From: Glebionis coronaria
Taxonomy: Eukaryota; Streptophyta; Magnoliopsida; Asterales; Asteraceae
Assembly (NCBI GenBank): GCA_025667525.1
Contig: CM046882.1
Span: 521,818,618-521,882,617 of the forward strand
Direction of reading: 5' to 3'
DNA length: 64,000 nucleotides
Shown: piece by piece, positions 12,109-23,870 of the stretch
How positions within the stretch are numbered: the stretch's first letter is position 1
How the letters are laid out: each line of letters starts with the position of its first letter
Position numbers and translations under genes: made by a program
The notes under the pieces: model-generated
What the model was told of the DNA's origin: nothing
What the model saw: only the letters and a program-made list of their open reading frames with translations
The model's database searches: none

Positions 12109-13164
12109 CATTAAATTTTGAAAACTTAAGTATTACAATTTTAATTTTTAAGCTTGTTTTAGTTGTACATAATATACTAAAAGATGTAAGTTAAATTTTC
12201 AAGATTCTATTAATAAAAGGCCAAAATACTTTATATGTAGTTATGATTATAATGATAATGGATCATATTAAATTTATCATTTCAATTGTTGTTGTTTGGT
12301 TTGATAAATTAGATTTGGATATCAAAATAAATCATTTATAAAAGAAAAAATTATTATGAATATTTAAGCGAGTAAATGGACGAACTTTTGGTAAAGTTAT
12401 ATAGAAATCAAAATTTGAATGACAATGGATAGCCGACATTAGGATATCATTTAAAAACTCAAACGGTCAAACCTATAAAATACATACAAATAATGTGTAT
12501 CACTATCATTGGCGTTACCCATTCCTAAAATATACATACCAAACATGCGCTAAGATATGAAAGGACTCATCTACACCTTTTATATACCAACATCCAATTG
12601 TTTAGATTAAATTCTCATTTTACACTGCAACGGTGTTTTCGTCATTTCACCGTTCACTATATAAGTTTTTTTTCTTCTTTCTTTCTCATAAAAGACACAT
12701 ACACCATCTTTTTTTTCTCTCTACCCTGATCTTCTTTATCTCTCTACCAATCCATCATAGATCTATCTTGACGCGTCATCACGAATTCATCTTGAATCGA
12801 TCCCTCATCAAGTTAGTGATTTTTTCTTTATTTTAGCTTACTTGATTTGAATAAGCTTATTATCATCATTCGAATTTATAAGCATTCAGTTAGCTTGTCT
12901 TGAATGAATTATATGAATTTATTGTTCTTAATTGTAAGCTAACTTATTAGGTGATTTATGTGAACAAGTTGATTTGTTTAAATAAGCTTATGAACAAGCT
13001 GGTTTGTTTGAATAAGCTTATTAATACGATTTGAATTAGGTGAGAGTTACGAATAAGCTTGTTAGTTAGATGATTTGAATTTATTTTGTTGAATTATATT
13101 TGACATCCGAAACCGGTTAATTTTAGGTCCGAGATTAAAATCGGAGTTAGGATTGGAGATAGCC
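12109..13164 (+). other. Helitron 5' region with a plus-strand promoter-like block
   Basis: No gene is recognisable. Around 12655-12740 the plus strand has CACTATATAAG followed by a long CT-rich leader (TTTTTTTTCTTCTTTC), which looks like a TATA box and plant 5' UTR. No convincing coding exon follows before the Helitron end. It may be a captured host promoter fragment. The 67-aa frame here is low complexity and not supported. Confidence 0.35.
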
Positions 13165-13184
13165 TTTTTATACAATAGTATAGA
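13165..13184 (-). other. Candidate Helitron 5' terminus
   Basis: On the minus strand the sequence TCTATACTATTGTATAAAAA resembles 5' ends of plant Helitrons (TC start, TCTATACTA-like). It is immediately preceded by an A. It lies upstream of the RPA and Rep genes in the correct orientation. Helitrons leave no TSD, so the call rests on the motif alone. Confidence 0.55.
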
Positions 13185-13265
13185 TATATAGATATAGATA
13201 TACACTACAATTTTTTTCCGCTACGGGAGCATGTGTCCACCCTGCTCTCTCATGTCTCTGCCACT

Positions 13266-13567
13266 CGGTGTTGCAAAAAAAAACCCTACAAGGCCGATTA
13301 ATCACCGCCTAGGTGCTACTGAGACACGAACCTTTCCGATATGCGTAAATAGGTCAATTGTAGTCAAGGGCGGTCAAACTCGCCACAAAACATGCAAATC
13401 TTGCCGAAAATACCGTAAACTTACTTTAATTAAAATTCTTGCCGGAAGTACCCAAAACTTGTATGAATTGCCAATCCAATTAATCACCGATTAACCCCGC
13501 CTAGACAAATTACCGGTTACAAGAGGGTTGACCGCCCTACTACCGATTAGCGATTTTTGCAACGTTG
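13266..13567. mobile_element. hAT-type MITE, 302 bp
   Basis: The element is flanked by a perfect 8-bp direct repeat CTGCCACT (13258-13265 and 13568-13575). Its termini are inverted: CGGTGTTGCAAAAA at the left and, read in reverse complement, CAACGTTGCAAAAA at the right (11 of 14 match). TSD length and size fit a non-autonomous hAT element. It has no coding capacity. Confidence 0.8.
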
Positions 13568-13730
13568 CTGCCACTACATTTTTTTCCTTACCATCCCTAC
13601 TTACCACTAGAATATCCTAATTGGCGCGACTTATAAACTAAATAATTCAAACAGATAACGATGCATAATAACACTAGTATCATATCATATAATCGAATGA
13701 AACGAAAGCTCCATATAACAAACTAACTAA

Positions 13731-13884
13731 CTAACAAAGTACCGTGTTGGTAGCATGATTAATAGAAGTAGCAATGGGACCATTCCCAACCCAAAAACCA
13801 CTAACAAAATTCTCGTTATTCTTAGGTTGAATCCCGATCTCCATCAAAAACTCGTACTTTTCGGAAACAACGAATTCGTCATAT
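13731..13884 (-). pseudogene. Orphan last exon of an unidentified gene
   Basis: After an acceptor (TTGTAG on the minus strand, at 13885) one frame is open for 50 codons to a TAG at 13731. It begins YDEFVVSEKYEFLMEIG and contains GFWVGNGPIATSINHAT. The composition is clearly protein-like, unlike the surrounding AT-rich DNA. I do not recognise the family. No upstream exon in matching phase is visible on the minus strand before 14300, so this is either the end of a gene with a distant upstream exon or a leftover of a broken or captured gene. Confidence 0.45.
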
Positions 13885-15090
13885 CTACAATCAGTTAACC
13901 AACTCTTAAATAAATACTAAATAAATAAATAAAAAATATAAGTAACTAAATTATATAAAAAAAAAGTTATACTTCCAATTAATTAAAACTTTAAATGAAT
14001 ATATATTAATTGATTAGTTATTTATGAATGTATGTATTTGGTTTATGTAACGTGTATGGAGTTAATTTGGGGGTGAAACGGTTGGGTTTTAATGAAATGA
14101 TGTTGGATGAGATGGAAATGAGCGTTTTTGTAATGGTAGAGACGTGTGAGAGGAGAAGTGTGAGTGTAATAAGGATAAACAGATATGATAATTGATTTGA
14201 ATAAGTATGTTTGGGTTTTCGGAGGGGTTTGTTTGATGACTTGGATGTCTGTCACTGTCACTAGTCACTAGTTTCATCCAATTCATTTATCACACAATGA
14301 TTGAAAAATGATTGATAGAAATTTGGAAAGAAAGTATATAATATAAATGTATAAGTGAATTATGTATTAAGCATGCATTGTAAGTTTAAATAACGCTACT
14401 CTTATTACACGTGTATTCAGGTGTGTTTGTTTATGAGCTTTTCAGAGAGAGGTAATTGTGTCTTTTAAAACTCATGTTGATTTGATTGGTTGATTTGATT
14501 GGTTTATTCGATTAAATCAGTAAGACGATTAGATATTGGTTTTGAACGAAAAAATAAATTGAATCTTCGATTAAACCGATTACAACGTGATCCATTAACT
14601 TGATTGGATAAATAAAAAATGATTTTTAAATCATTGAAGCTGAGTGAGGGAGGAGTAAACGGTCTGCTAAAACAATAATGGAGATGAATGGCATCATCAA
14701 ACAACATCAGTGATAGCGTGGTTCACGCGCCGTTTTTTGCAAGTTAATCAACGCTCGTTTTTTTTGTTGAAAAAAATAGAATTTTGAACATGGAGGAGTG
14801 GGGTGAGGATTTTTAAATTTCAAAAATACTCAGTTTTCGCTTATAAATACCTACTTTTATCAAACATTTTACATACAATTAACAAACTCAAAATATAAAC
14901 ACACTTTTGTATTTTTATTTTGTTTCGTGTCGTATTTTTTTTATAGTTTAACCTAGTGTATTTGAGTTTTAGGTATTCATTGTGTTGCATAAAAATGGAA
15001 AAAAAAAGGTCAGAATAATTATAAAGGATATAGTGTATAGTTGTTAGTGTGTTATTGGAGGTGGTGAGGCGACAACATCACCTAACTCTC
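13885..15090. other. AT-rich stretch without recognisable gene
   Basis: Only short frames without domain similarity are present. A block at 14043-14290 on the minus strand has Ser/His-rich translations that could be a transit peptide or UTR of the orphan exon, but the phase does not connect. Confidence 0.35.
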
Positions 15091-15093
15091 TTA

Positions 15094-15437
15094 GGCTGAA
15101 CGGAGTGGTGGTGATAAACTCACTTCTACGTCAGTCAGCGTCACGTCAGCGTTCTCTATCTATTCACACAACTCACTTTTCAACCGCAGTGGCAGTGGGA
15201 AACTTACCATTCATTAAAATTCCTATTTTATATAAAATATACTCCACTAAATATTTCACACGCTCAAAAACTAATAAAATATATTAAAAAGAGTAATAAT
15301 AATCTCAATTTAGTGTGACTCGCGTTAGGTGAGAAACCCACATGTTCACCATAAATCGCGTATGTCTTTGAGAGGCGGTGGTACTCACTCTAAGTTTTGT
15401 AAATTCACTCGTGGGTTGAATCCTACTCCGTCCGGTC
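15094..15437. mobile_element. Tourist-like (PIF/Harbinger) MITE, 344 bp
   Basis: TTA direct repeats flank it (15091-15093 and 15438-15440). The left end is GGCTGAACGGAGTGGTGG. The right end in reverse complement is GACCGGACGGAGTAGGAT, an imperfect TIR. Both resemble the TIR of the intact PIF/Harbinger element at 48167-49941. There is no coding frame. Confidence 0.7.
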
Positions 15438-15806
15438 TTAGAGCATGAATTAAGATAACTTTTTACTATTTTAAAAACTCGTAATACAACTTTTTTCATT
15501 GAATTAAAAGCTCTTAAAAAATTAGAAAACATGATAAACTCAAAGTCTTTCTTAAAAGTCTTGATTATAAAATAAATTATACATTTAATATAAAAATACG
15601 TAAAGAAATTTGCATTAAAGATGTTTTTACATTATAAATACATATATTTACCAGGCATACTTTACCGAGCCCCGAAATTGCTATTATCGAACTTCCTTCT
15701 GGTAAGCATTAAACACATTTCCCAGTTGCTATCGCCAGAATTGCTACTAACATGTTTCACAATAATTTTCTTTTATTACAAGATTTTACAAATACACTCG
15801 TAGGCT

Positions 15807-16110
15807 AAAATATGTGCGAACATGCGGATTTGCGCGGATAGACGTACCATGACCGCGAATAATAAATAAAATATGTCCGAATAGGCGGACTACCGCGGAT
15901 GGACGTACCATGATTGCAAATAATAAATAAAATATGTCCGAACATGCGGACTACCGCGGATGAACGTTCCATGACCGCGGATAATAAATAAAATATGTAT
16001 GAACATGTGGACTACCGCGGATAGACGTACCATGATCGCGGATAAAAAATAAAATATGCTTGAACGTGCGGACGAGCGCGCATGGACGGTCCCTATGCTC
16101 GCTAATAACC
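15807..16110. repeat. 61-bp minisatellite, about five units
   Basis: The anchor AAAATATG occurs at 15807, 15868, 15929, 15990 and 16051, an exact 61-bp period. Units contain ACCGCGGAT and GACGTACCATGA and diverge by a few bases each. The last unit decays after about 16080. The array is GC-richer than its AT-rich surroundings and offers several CpG sites per unit. Confidence 0.9.
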
Positions 16111-16486
16111 AAAAATAAACAATAAAAATTAAAATAACAAATATTTGATGATGTATTGTGCATCAATATAATTTTTTGCATCAAATATATCATTCGTATA
16201 TGTGCATAGAATAATAGCTGATATTTTGGGGTTTCATCCGACATCAAATAATATCTCAAAATATGTAAATATGTATATCGCATGAATATTATTTGGATAG
16301 AAATATGTGAATGCATGTCTTGTACCAAAATATTACATAAATATTATTTAAATATATTATTGGTTGTGCATATAGACGAAAGTATCGCGCTAATATTATC
16401 TGAAGATCAAAATATCACATACATATAACACGTTTATTCGTATATATAAATTTGATTCCCATGATCTATTTTAATTTTGAAATATA
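16111..16486. other. AT-rich stretch, nothing recognised
   Basis: I see no gene, periodic repeat or transposon terminus in this interval. Confidence 0.4.
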
Positions 16487-16520
16487 CTAGCAGGGTACCC
16501 GCGCGATGAGATGGCTGGTA
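16487..16520 (-). mobile_element. Candidate Helitron 3' end (element extends to the right, other end not found)
   Basis: Read on the minus strand the sequence ends GCGCGGGTACCCTGCTAG followed by T. That is a short GC hairpin directly before CTAG, the classical Helitron 3' terminus. The body would lie to the right, but I cannot place a matching 5' TC end. The hAT MITE at 16727 is inserted in or next to it. Confidence 0.5.
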
Positions 16521-16726
16521 CCTTGTGATTAACCAGTTTGAAAATAATGTCGATCAGGTCCGGTTCACTTATTTTTATAATTTTCGGACGAATTTCTCTG
16601 GATCGTTTCGAACGAATTTTAGTTTACATCTGAACCGGTGGCCACTCTTGTTCCTCCTTGAATTTATGATCCAGTCTGATTTTCAAAACTATATAAATTA
16701 GCATATAATTTTATAAACTTTGTGTC

Positions 16727-17160
16727 TAGGGGTGGGAATCAAGTCGGGTTCGAGTCAATCGGGTCAGGTTAGGGTCAATCGGGTCGGGTCTGATTCAGGT
16801 CAAGGCTAAAAATAAGTTACTGAAACCTGACCTGATTTGAATTCGAGTTACAAGGATTCGTGTTTATTCGTGTCGGGTCTACTCGGGTCGGTCAATTCGG
16901 GTCAACGGAATTAGGTAAAACAAAAACTTATTTTTACCCTTTTTAAATATAAATTATATATGATTTAAAAAAAAATCTTACTCGGGTCAATCAGGTTGAC
17001 CCAAACCCGAGTTACACAAAAATAAATTGCCCGATACCCGACCGATTCTTAATTCGGTTTAGTCGGGTTGACCCGATTAACCCGATGAATTTGTACCCGA
17101 GTAACCCGACCCGAATATACTCGGGTTGGTTCGAGTCGGGTCGGCTTTTTGAAACCCCTA
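16727..17160. mobile_element. hAT-type MITE rich in GGGTC/GACCC, copy 1 (434 bp)
   Basis: The left end is TAGGGGTGGGAATC and the right end in reverse complement is TAGGGGTTTCAAAAA. The 8-bp flanks are TTTGTGTC (16719-16726) and TTTGTGTT (17161-17168), so the TSD matches at 7 of 8. The interior is dominated by degenerate TCGGGTC repeats. A second, inverted copy is at 57445-57881. Confidence 0.85.
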
Positions 17161-17169
17161 TTTGTGTTT

Positions 17170-20025
17170 GTTATTAGTTTATATAATGTGCATAACTACA
17201 TGTACTTCTCATTTGTTTAAAAAAAAAGTATAATTAGTTTGTTTAATGTATTAAGGTGTGTTTTAAGAATAACATCAAAAAGTATGTGTTTTATATTGGT
17301 TAATTGTACATATTATATAAATATGTGTATTATTAAATAATGAAATTGTGTAGTTTTAATTTCGAATGTATATTCTGTTAATATATTAAAAAGATGTTTA
17401 TTATGAAAAATGAAGTTTGAAATTTTAATGCTTAAAAGAGTTTTTATACTTTCTTATACTTGTAAAATTTGTAGTTATGATTGAATATTCATATAATGGG
17501 GTGCTTTAAATATGAGTATTAATTATCTTTGTATGTTTAATGTTTTAGTCATGTTTATACGCAATGTACATTATGCACATATATTTGTGAGTATGGTATT
17601 TTAATTATGAGGTTTTAATTACATTTATGTTATTGTAATTATTATACTATTAATTACTTTTGTAAGATGTTTTATTATTTGTACTATGTGCTATTTTAGT
17701 TGTATAATAAGGTGAGAGAGTGTTTTAATTATAAAAGTTAATGTAATTAATTATAAGTTTTAATGTAGCATATTATAAATTTTCTACTTTTAGTATGCAT
17801 GCTTGTCTTGCTTGTATAAATAGTATTATATATTGTAAGTTGAAATTTTAACTATTCTAAAAATAAAAGTGCAAAATGATTTATAAGAGAGTTAGATATA
17901 CTATTTTCTTCCTGATCACAATGCATGTCATATTTTGAAGAGATCAGCAGTAATTAATAGGCACAAGAAAATAGAAATACAGTTGTATCAAAAAATAATC
18001 TTTACATTTGATGATCAGCCGAAACATATCATGCATGCATGATATAGCAAAATTAAACATGGCCATCACCAAGTTATAAGAAAACAAACATGATTAGAAG
18101 TCGTCTTTTTTTGATGTCGTTTGTTTTATCCGAACAAAACCTCTAACTTATTGAGGTTTGATCAAATTAAGTTTAACCTTAATTGGTTCGTAAGAAAGAA
18201 TGGTATATATATGAACGGTGTTGACACAAAACATAGTACCGATTTTTTGCATATTGTACGAACTGAAAGGGTTATAATTACTAATTTTTCGTATTGATGA
18301 GAAGACGAAACATAGTTTATTCGTGGTCCCACGGATGGCATCAACTTGTTGAAGCATAATTTGGTTAGGTAGGTCTTGACGACTCGCCTGGGTCGTTCTT
18401 CGTCTTTTCGGACCCTGAATGTTGAAGTCAAGTCAGTATCGGGTCGATACATTGTAAAAGAGGTGTTAGCATGAGAGATAACTTTTAGAGTAGGAGGATC
18501 CTACCCTAGTATACAGGGCATGGATTAGGGTTTCTTGTTGAATGGTAAGGTGTGGGTCACAGGCTTGTCGCATATAGCCCATTTCTGACGATACGTCAAC
18601 ATTAATAGTGGAAGATCCATACATATTATGTAACGTATGGTTGATTTTTTTAGATATTGATTGAATCCATAATGTTACTCTGTTATGTTGACATGGTTAC
18701 CAAGGATTGGGGTTATGTACAAAATTCAAATGCAAAAGTCATATAAGGAGCAAACAATCAACTGATATTTCATAGGTTGCAAAATTGGTAAGATGGGTGA
18801 ATGGAGTAGAAAGGTAACTCAACAATAGCCTTTTTGTCCTTTAATTTAACTTTGTACATCGATGGGGGAAAAATGCCTTAGTACCTCTTAATGAAGCAGA
18901 AGCGCACTACACTGATTTGAATGTATATTATGTTTATATGATCGAACTTTGCATTCTTTATAAATCAAATTTGCATCGATATTCTTTCGCACACAAAATA
19001 CCTCTTGGCGAAGTGCGGACTTCTAACCTTGTTGTCTTCATTCTTACTCTTTATAAAAGAGCAGAATACACTACTGCTAAAGCCTCATATTGGTTACTAA
19101 AAAGGTATTAAACTCTAACTTGTGAATATATCGGTGGGAAATATGTGATTAAACAAAAAAATATTAACCATATTGTACTACTTACTTTAAACAAAGACAT
19201 AGAATTAAAAAATATCATTAACCCCTTACACATTAAGCCCACACTTTCACTCACATATTATATACTTTTCGAGTGGTCTATCTCAAAACACCTACAACCG
19301 CTTGCCCCAGTCTCCTAAAAAAAATACACAACTACTACAACAGATTATTCACATCAAACTAACACTACAAAATTTGTATGAGCAGCAGGAGCGGTGGTGT
19401 TTTTCGCTCGTGCCGAGCCATGGCGCGAGAAATGTGTTTGGCGCGAGACTTCATGGGTTGGCGCCATGGCTGTCGCGCCGTGCTACCAGCCCACACGGTG
19501 GTTTTCATTTTTTTATTTTTTTTATTTTTGAATATAACGGTAATATTACCGTTGGGGAGAAAATTTTCAAAAAAAACCCTAAACCCTAATTTTACCCTTT
19601 AAAATCCTATAAATACCGTCTTATTATTTCATACTTCTCACACACTTTCGATACATATTCTACATCAATACTTCTTATTTTTCTTTCAAATGTGGATCTA
19701 AATAATGTCAACGATTTCAACGAATACGATCATTTTGATGCTTTCTTTCTATCCCACTACGATTGATATATGCGCGAATATGAGTCGTATCAACATTACG
19801 TGGGATTGTGTGATCAAGAAGTCGGGGGTTTGTGTCATGGTTCAGGTATGAGGAGGACATACATATTTCGTTAACAAGAACTTGCCGAAGAAAGGCTAAT
19901 GGATGAGTATTTGGCGACAACGAGTATGAACTGAATATCCCGAGGAAAGGTTTCGACGAAGGTATCATATAGGCTCTACACTTTTTAATAAAATACTCTA
20001 TGAAATCTTAATTATGATGTTCGTC
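17170..20025. other. AT-rich intergenic DNA without recognisable genes
   Basis: From 17170 to about 19380 no domain, TIR or periodic repeat could be supported. From about 19380 the plus strand looks like the leader of the decayed Harbinger element that follows. A TATAAATA-like site lies near 19608, followed by a leader and a degraded first coding part (about 19690-19970) with several stops. Confidence 0.35.
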
Positions 20026-20314
20026 CCTTGTCTGGGTACTTTAGTTATTTTAGAGCAACCATTGATGCAACCAGTCGTTCTAGTATTGGTCCTGTTTTAA
20101 AGTGCACATATGCCATACGCCAATTGGCGTACGAAACTACACCTGATGCATTTGATGAGTATTTACAAATCGCTGAACGTACTTCACAGGAATGCTTAGA
20201 TAAATTTTGTAAGTGTATTTGGGCTTTATATCATGGTAAGTATTTAACAAAACCAATTTCAACTGATATTCAAGATATATATAAGTGGCACGAAGAAAAC
20301 ACATGGACTATAGG

Positions 20315-20613
20315 TGTTAACCTATAAGATTCAAGCTAACAAGAGGATGATCTGGAGGTCGGGGAGGATAAAAGTAATGTTTAGACATTTTTAGATATAG
20401 AAAGTAAAGCTTGAATATGAGTTTGTGTATTTAGAGAGAGAAGTGAAATACACAAAATAAGAAGAATTCTCACCCCTCCATGGAAGTATGGAGGGGTATA
20501 TATAGGCTAGACAAGAGGTCACTTTGACAACATGTCAATAGTAGTCCCTCAACGTTTTGCCTATCTGAATAGAATGTAATTTCGTAAATGGCGCTCACAT
20601 TTTAGGGCTAACA
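20315..20613 (-). repeat. LTR (3' LTR in element orientation), 299 bp
   Basis: It contains the 9-bp inverted repeat CCCCTCCAT/ATGGAGGGG (about 20474-20498), which forms a hairpin next to a TATATATA box. It differs from the partner LTR at about 8 positions. Confidence 0.9.
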
Positions 20614-23600
20614 ATCTTCCCCCAATGTGGAGACATACGGAATTACTTACAATGTTCCTAACAAGTAAAAATACAACAAAGTAAAGTCTTCCAAGGCGCT
20701 TCCAATGCTGAGGATGTCTTTTAATTCTTCTTGTCTTCATAACTTGTACCTCAACTTGAATCCTCTTTGTCTTTGCTTGTTGTTGAACAATTGTAATATG
20801 CATGATTTGGATTAACTTCCCCCCAATTCATGTCGCGTGTATTAAAAAACTTTCTTCATAGACTTCTTTTTGACGAAGTTTCTGAATCAGCTTCCCCCCA
20901 AACCAATATCTGTATCTTAAGCAGATTCTGACACTTTGATGTAGTTTGAACAATCTTCTAGCTCATCGGTTAAAGTGCACAGCGGAAATTTGTAGAAGAA
21001 CCACACCAGATAATATTGCTTATATACTGTCTCATGTCGTTTAGGTTTTTGGTGATAATCCGTTTGGGGTAACATGCAGGAAATCAACAACAATTCTTCT
21101 CATGCCTGCAGAATACTTCATAAAAATCATATAAAGTAAGTAGATACCATTCCATGTACACTACTTCCCCCTGGAAGTTGATCCGATTACTTCAAAGTAC
21201 ATGATCTTCCCCCATGATGATTTCGAACTCTCGGAAGCATCATTATCGTGGACGTCCATATACTCGAGAAGTTCTTAGTCGTAAGCAAATGTCTTGAAAA
21301 GTTTTGAAAGTCATTGAGAAACTTTGAAAAATTTTGCTTAGACTATGAAGTACCATTGTCGTTATGAGGCTCATGAATATCCCGTGAGAATTGATTGCTG
21401 ATTTCATCTCTCTCTGTCTAACTTACCAACCTCGAATTCATTCAGCTATTTGTTGTGACCACATGTGAAGTAAACCCGATATTCCAAACTTGAAACTGAA
21501 GTACAATCCCCCAAATTTGTTACTTAAGCTTGCACTTATGTCGATTGAAGAACGGTGCAGAAACAAGTCTCTTATACCTCTTGAAGTTATCCACACGAGC
21601 AACTGCGTGTGACACTGAGAACTGCAACAAAGCTCCCAAAAATGATAGTAATCCATGTCGTCGACCATCCACCCCTTGACAGTGGAAACTAGACAATTCA
21701 AGTCTCAATCATAAATTTTATCGCCCAAGCAAGTCATCAATCGATAGACTGGGTTTGAAGAAAAGGGGTAGAAAAATAGAAGGAAGGCTCGATGATGAAA
21801 TAAGTAGACGCCTTCATGAAATCCCACTTCAACTTCAAATAAAGAATACCAAATCCACTTCGTGATCACTTGTCTTTGTAGAATCAAAACTAGCCTTGTC
21901 GTTAAAGTGAATCTTATCTCGGATCATTTTAGCGTTAAGTGTTTTGTTTGCTTTGGTGTTGTATTTGAGAATGTCGTTATTTAGAACAAATTATGAAAAG
22001 AAGAGTCATTAAGGACACAATTTGTCTAGATAACTTGTCATTTAAGCCCAACTGCAGTCACATGCCCAACTAATGCGCGGATCGACCTCCACGGTGAGGT
22101 CGTCGAAAATTTTTCCGAAAATATTAGGTATCAAACCTAAAATTTTCTTAGTCGTTGAGGCACTTTCGATCGACACATAACGAATACCCGCCATTAAAAA
22201 TCGTGTCATCATAGCCCGAAAAATAAATCTGATGCAAGCCAAATCATATTCGCTCCATTCACTTGCATTACTCTGCCCAATTCAAAATTGGCTAATATAA
22301 CAAACCACCTTCTACTCCATTCGGTTGAAAATTATATACCAACACATGCCCAATTGCAATACACTACGCACCAAGATTCAGGCCCAGTAAGAATATAACT
22401 AATACTCGTTCCACCCATGTTGCATCATAAAATGGCAGTGTCCTATAGTTTGGCCAACCCTAATCTAAACTCAATCGCCTCCTTTTTCTTTTTCTCTCAA
22501 ACCAAGAAAAAAGCAGATCTCCATATCATCCATTCAATCTAAACAAAACGAATATCAAGCACATCCTTTATATTCATTATGCTTAAACATGACCCATATA
22601 CTACAATCAGTCATCTTCACTACGAAATACCACCAACGGCCTTATTTTTCTCTTCAATTTCAGTGACCACAAGATAACGCCTTCAAGATCTTACAAATAA
22701 GGTCTCGGGTAGGTATTTTGGTACATGCATGTGTTTGATTAAACGAAACTAAGTTAGTTCATAACAGATTTGTTATGAAACTAGCTTTCTGTTCGAAAAT
22801 TAATGTGGGTTTACCTACACTGATATGTGATGACATCTCTTCTCGTGTTGGATCTAAAAAAAAAATCTTGACATGCATGTGTGTATATCACGAGATGAGT
22901 CTAAGATCTTTTAAATGATTTGTTCTCTTTCTGTTTTGGTTGAGTCAGTGATGGTGAGATTAGAAAGGGATAGGTGCCGATGGGAATATAGATAGATTGA
23001 GTTGGTTGTTGATGAGTTTTTGGTTTTGGTTATCTCAGAATGTGTTGTTGTTGTTGTTTTTTTTTTCGAGTCTAGATGTATGAAAGAGGTGAGATGAGTT
23101 GGAGGATGGGATAGGATATAGGAAGGGTGTTGTTTGGTGGTAATCTTGACCCACTGAGTTGACCTGGTCAGCTCGGTAATTACCGAGTTGACTCGGTGAG
23201 TGAAAGGAGAGTTTTGCTATAAGATGATTTTGGTAGAGACAAATCTGAACTCACTATCAGAATGTTGTTGTTTTCTATCGGAATGCAAAATTTTTAACAT
23301 CATTGTATGAGTTTGGGTTTACCATCGAAATATGTTTTTACAACCATATATCGGAATGTTTTTGGATTTAGATGCATTGGAATAATCCCATCGGAATAAA
23401 CATCACCGGAATAAGCTTCATCGGAATAAGCTTCATCGGAATCACCATCGGAAAAGGGTTTTGACCCATTTTCATGGTTTTTCTGAAAAAAAAGTGTATA
23501 TGGGTTTTCAGATCTGAATAATTTTTTTTATAAATCTGTTCATCTTTATCAAAAAAATACCCAGAAAAGCTTGAAAACCCAAAAAAAGACCCAGAAATAT

Positions 23601-23857
23601 GAAAATCAGCATAAAAACCAATAAGCTGTGTAGAAGCCGTGACTCATTTTATGGCTTAAAAACATAAGAAAAAAGATATAGATCATAAATGAATCATAAA
23701 GCACCAACATCAAGAAAAGGATAGCAATCAGTTTGAGACAAAGTAGACTTTTTTTGGACAGAATATCTCAACAAAACACCTCGTGACATCACAACTTATC
23801 AATAAGCAGTAAATGAGCCACAAAAATAAGCAAACAAACACAAAACACCCCGGTTAG
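20614..23857 (-). other. Interior of the non-autonomous LTR element, non-coding
   Basis: Short frames only; none resembles gag, protease, integrase, RT or RNase H. Repeated CTTCCCCC blocks occur at about 20614, 20816, 20890, 21164 and 21206. A region near 22440-22800 looks like plant UTR or intron sequence. The ATCGGAAT array at 23256-23456 is separate. Confidence 0.55.
23256..23456 (-). repeat. Array of ATCGGAAT-type motifs in the leader of the LTR element
   Basis: About ten copies of (A/T)TCGGAAT or one-base variants occur at 23256, 23276, 23323, 23349, 23375, 23389, 23404, 23419, 23434 and 23447. The last units have a 15-base spacing (CATCGGAATAAGCTT). The array is a few hundred bases downstream of the PBS in the minus-strand transcript. 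The same motif and orientation occurs in the unrelated gypsy LTR at 3690-4095. Confidence 0.75.
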
Positions 23858-23870
23858 CTCTAATACCAAT
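23858..23870 (-). other. Primer binding site (tRNA-Met-like) of the non-autonomous LTR element
   Basis: On the minus strand the bases right after the LTR read TTGGTATTAGAGC. This matches the complement of initiator tRNA-Met (TGGTATCAGAGC) with one change. Confidence 0.75.

Larger units (their letters stand above)
5159..13184 (-). mobile_element. Helitron (5' part), minus strand, carrying Rep and an RPA1-like gene
   Basis: The minus strand holds, in order from the right, a candidate Helitron 5' terminus TCTATACTATTGTATAAAAA at 13184, an RPA1-like gene (11741-9280) and the N-terminal part of a Rep/helicase gene (8000-5159). RPA genes accompanying RepHel are a known feature of plant Helitrons. 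The helicase part and the 3' hairpin/CTRR end must lie left of the inserted gypsy element, outside the window. Rep carries several disabling changes, so the copy is not autonomous. Confidence 0.75.

Noticed and set aside
12633..12836. 67-codon plus-strand frame
   Set aside because: Phe/Ser/His low-complexity translation of a CT-rich leader; no supporting feature.
15807..16110. Repeat array that could be mistaken for a CRISPR
   Set aside because: The whole 61-bp unit repeats without unique spacers, and the DNA is eukaryotic.
15951..16328. 125-codon minus-strand frame
   Set aside because: Its end is made by the 61-bp minisatellite and the rest has no similarity or codon bias.
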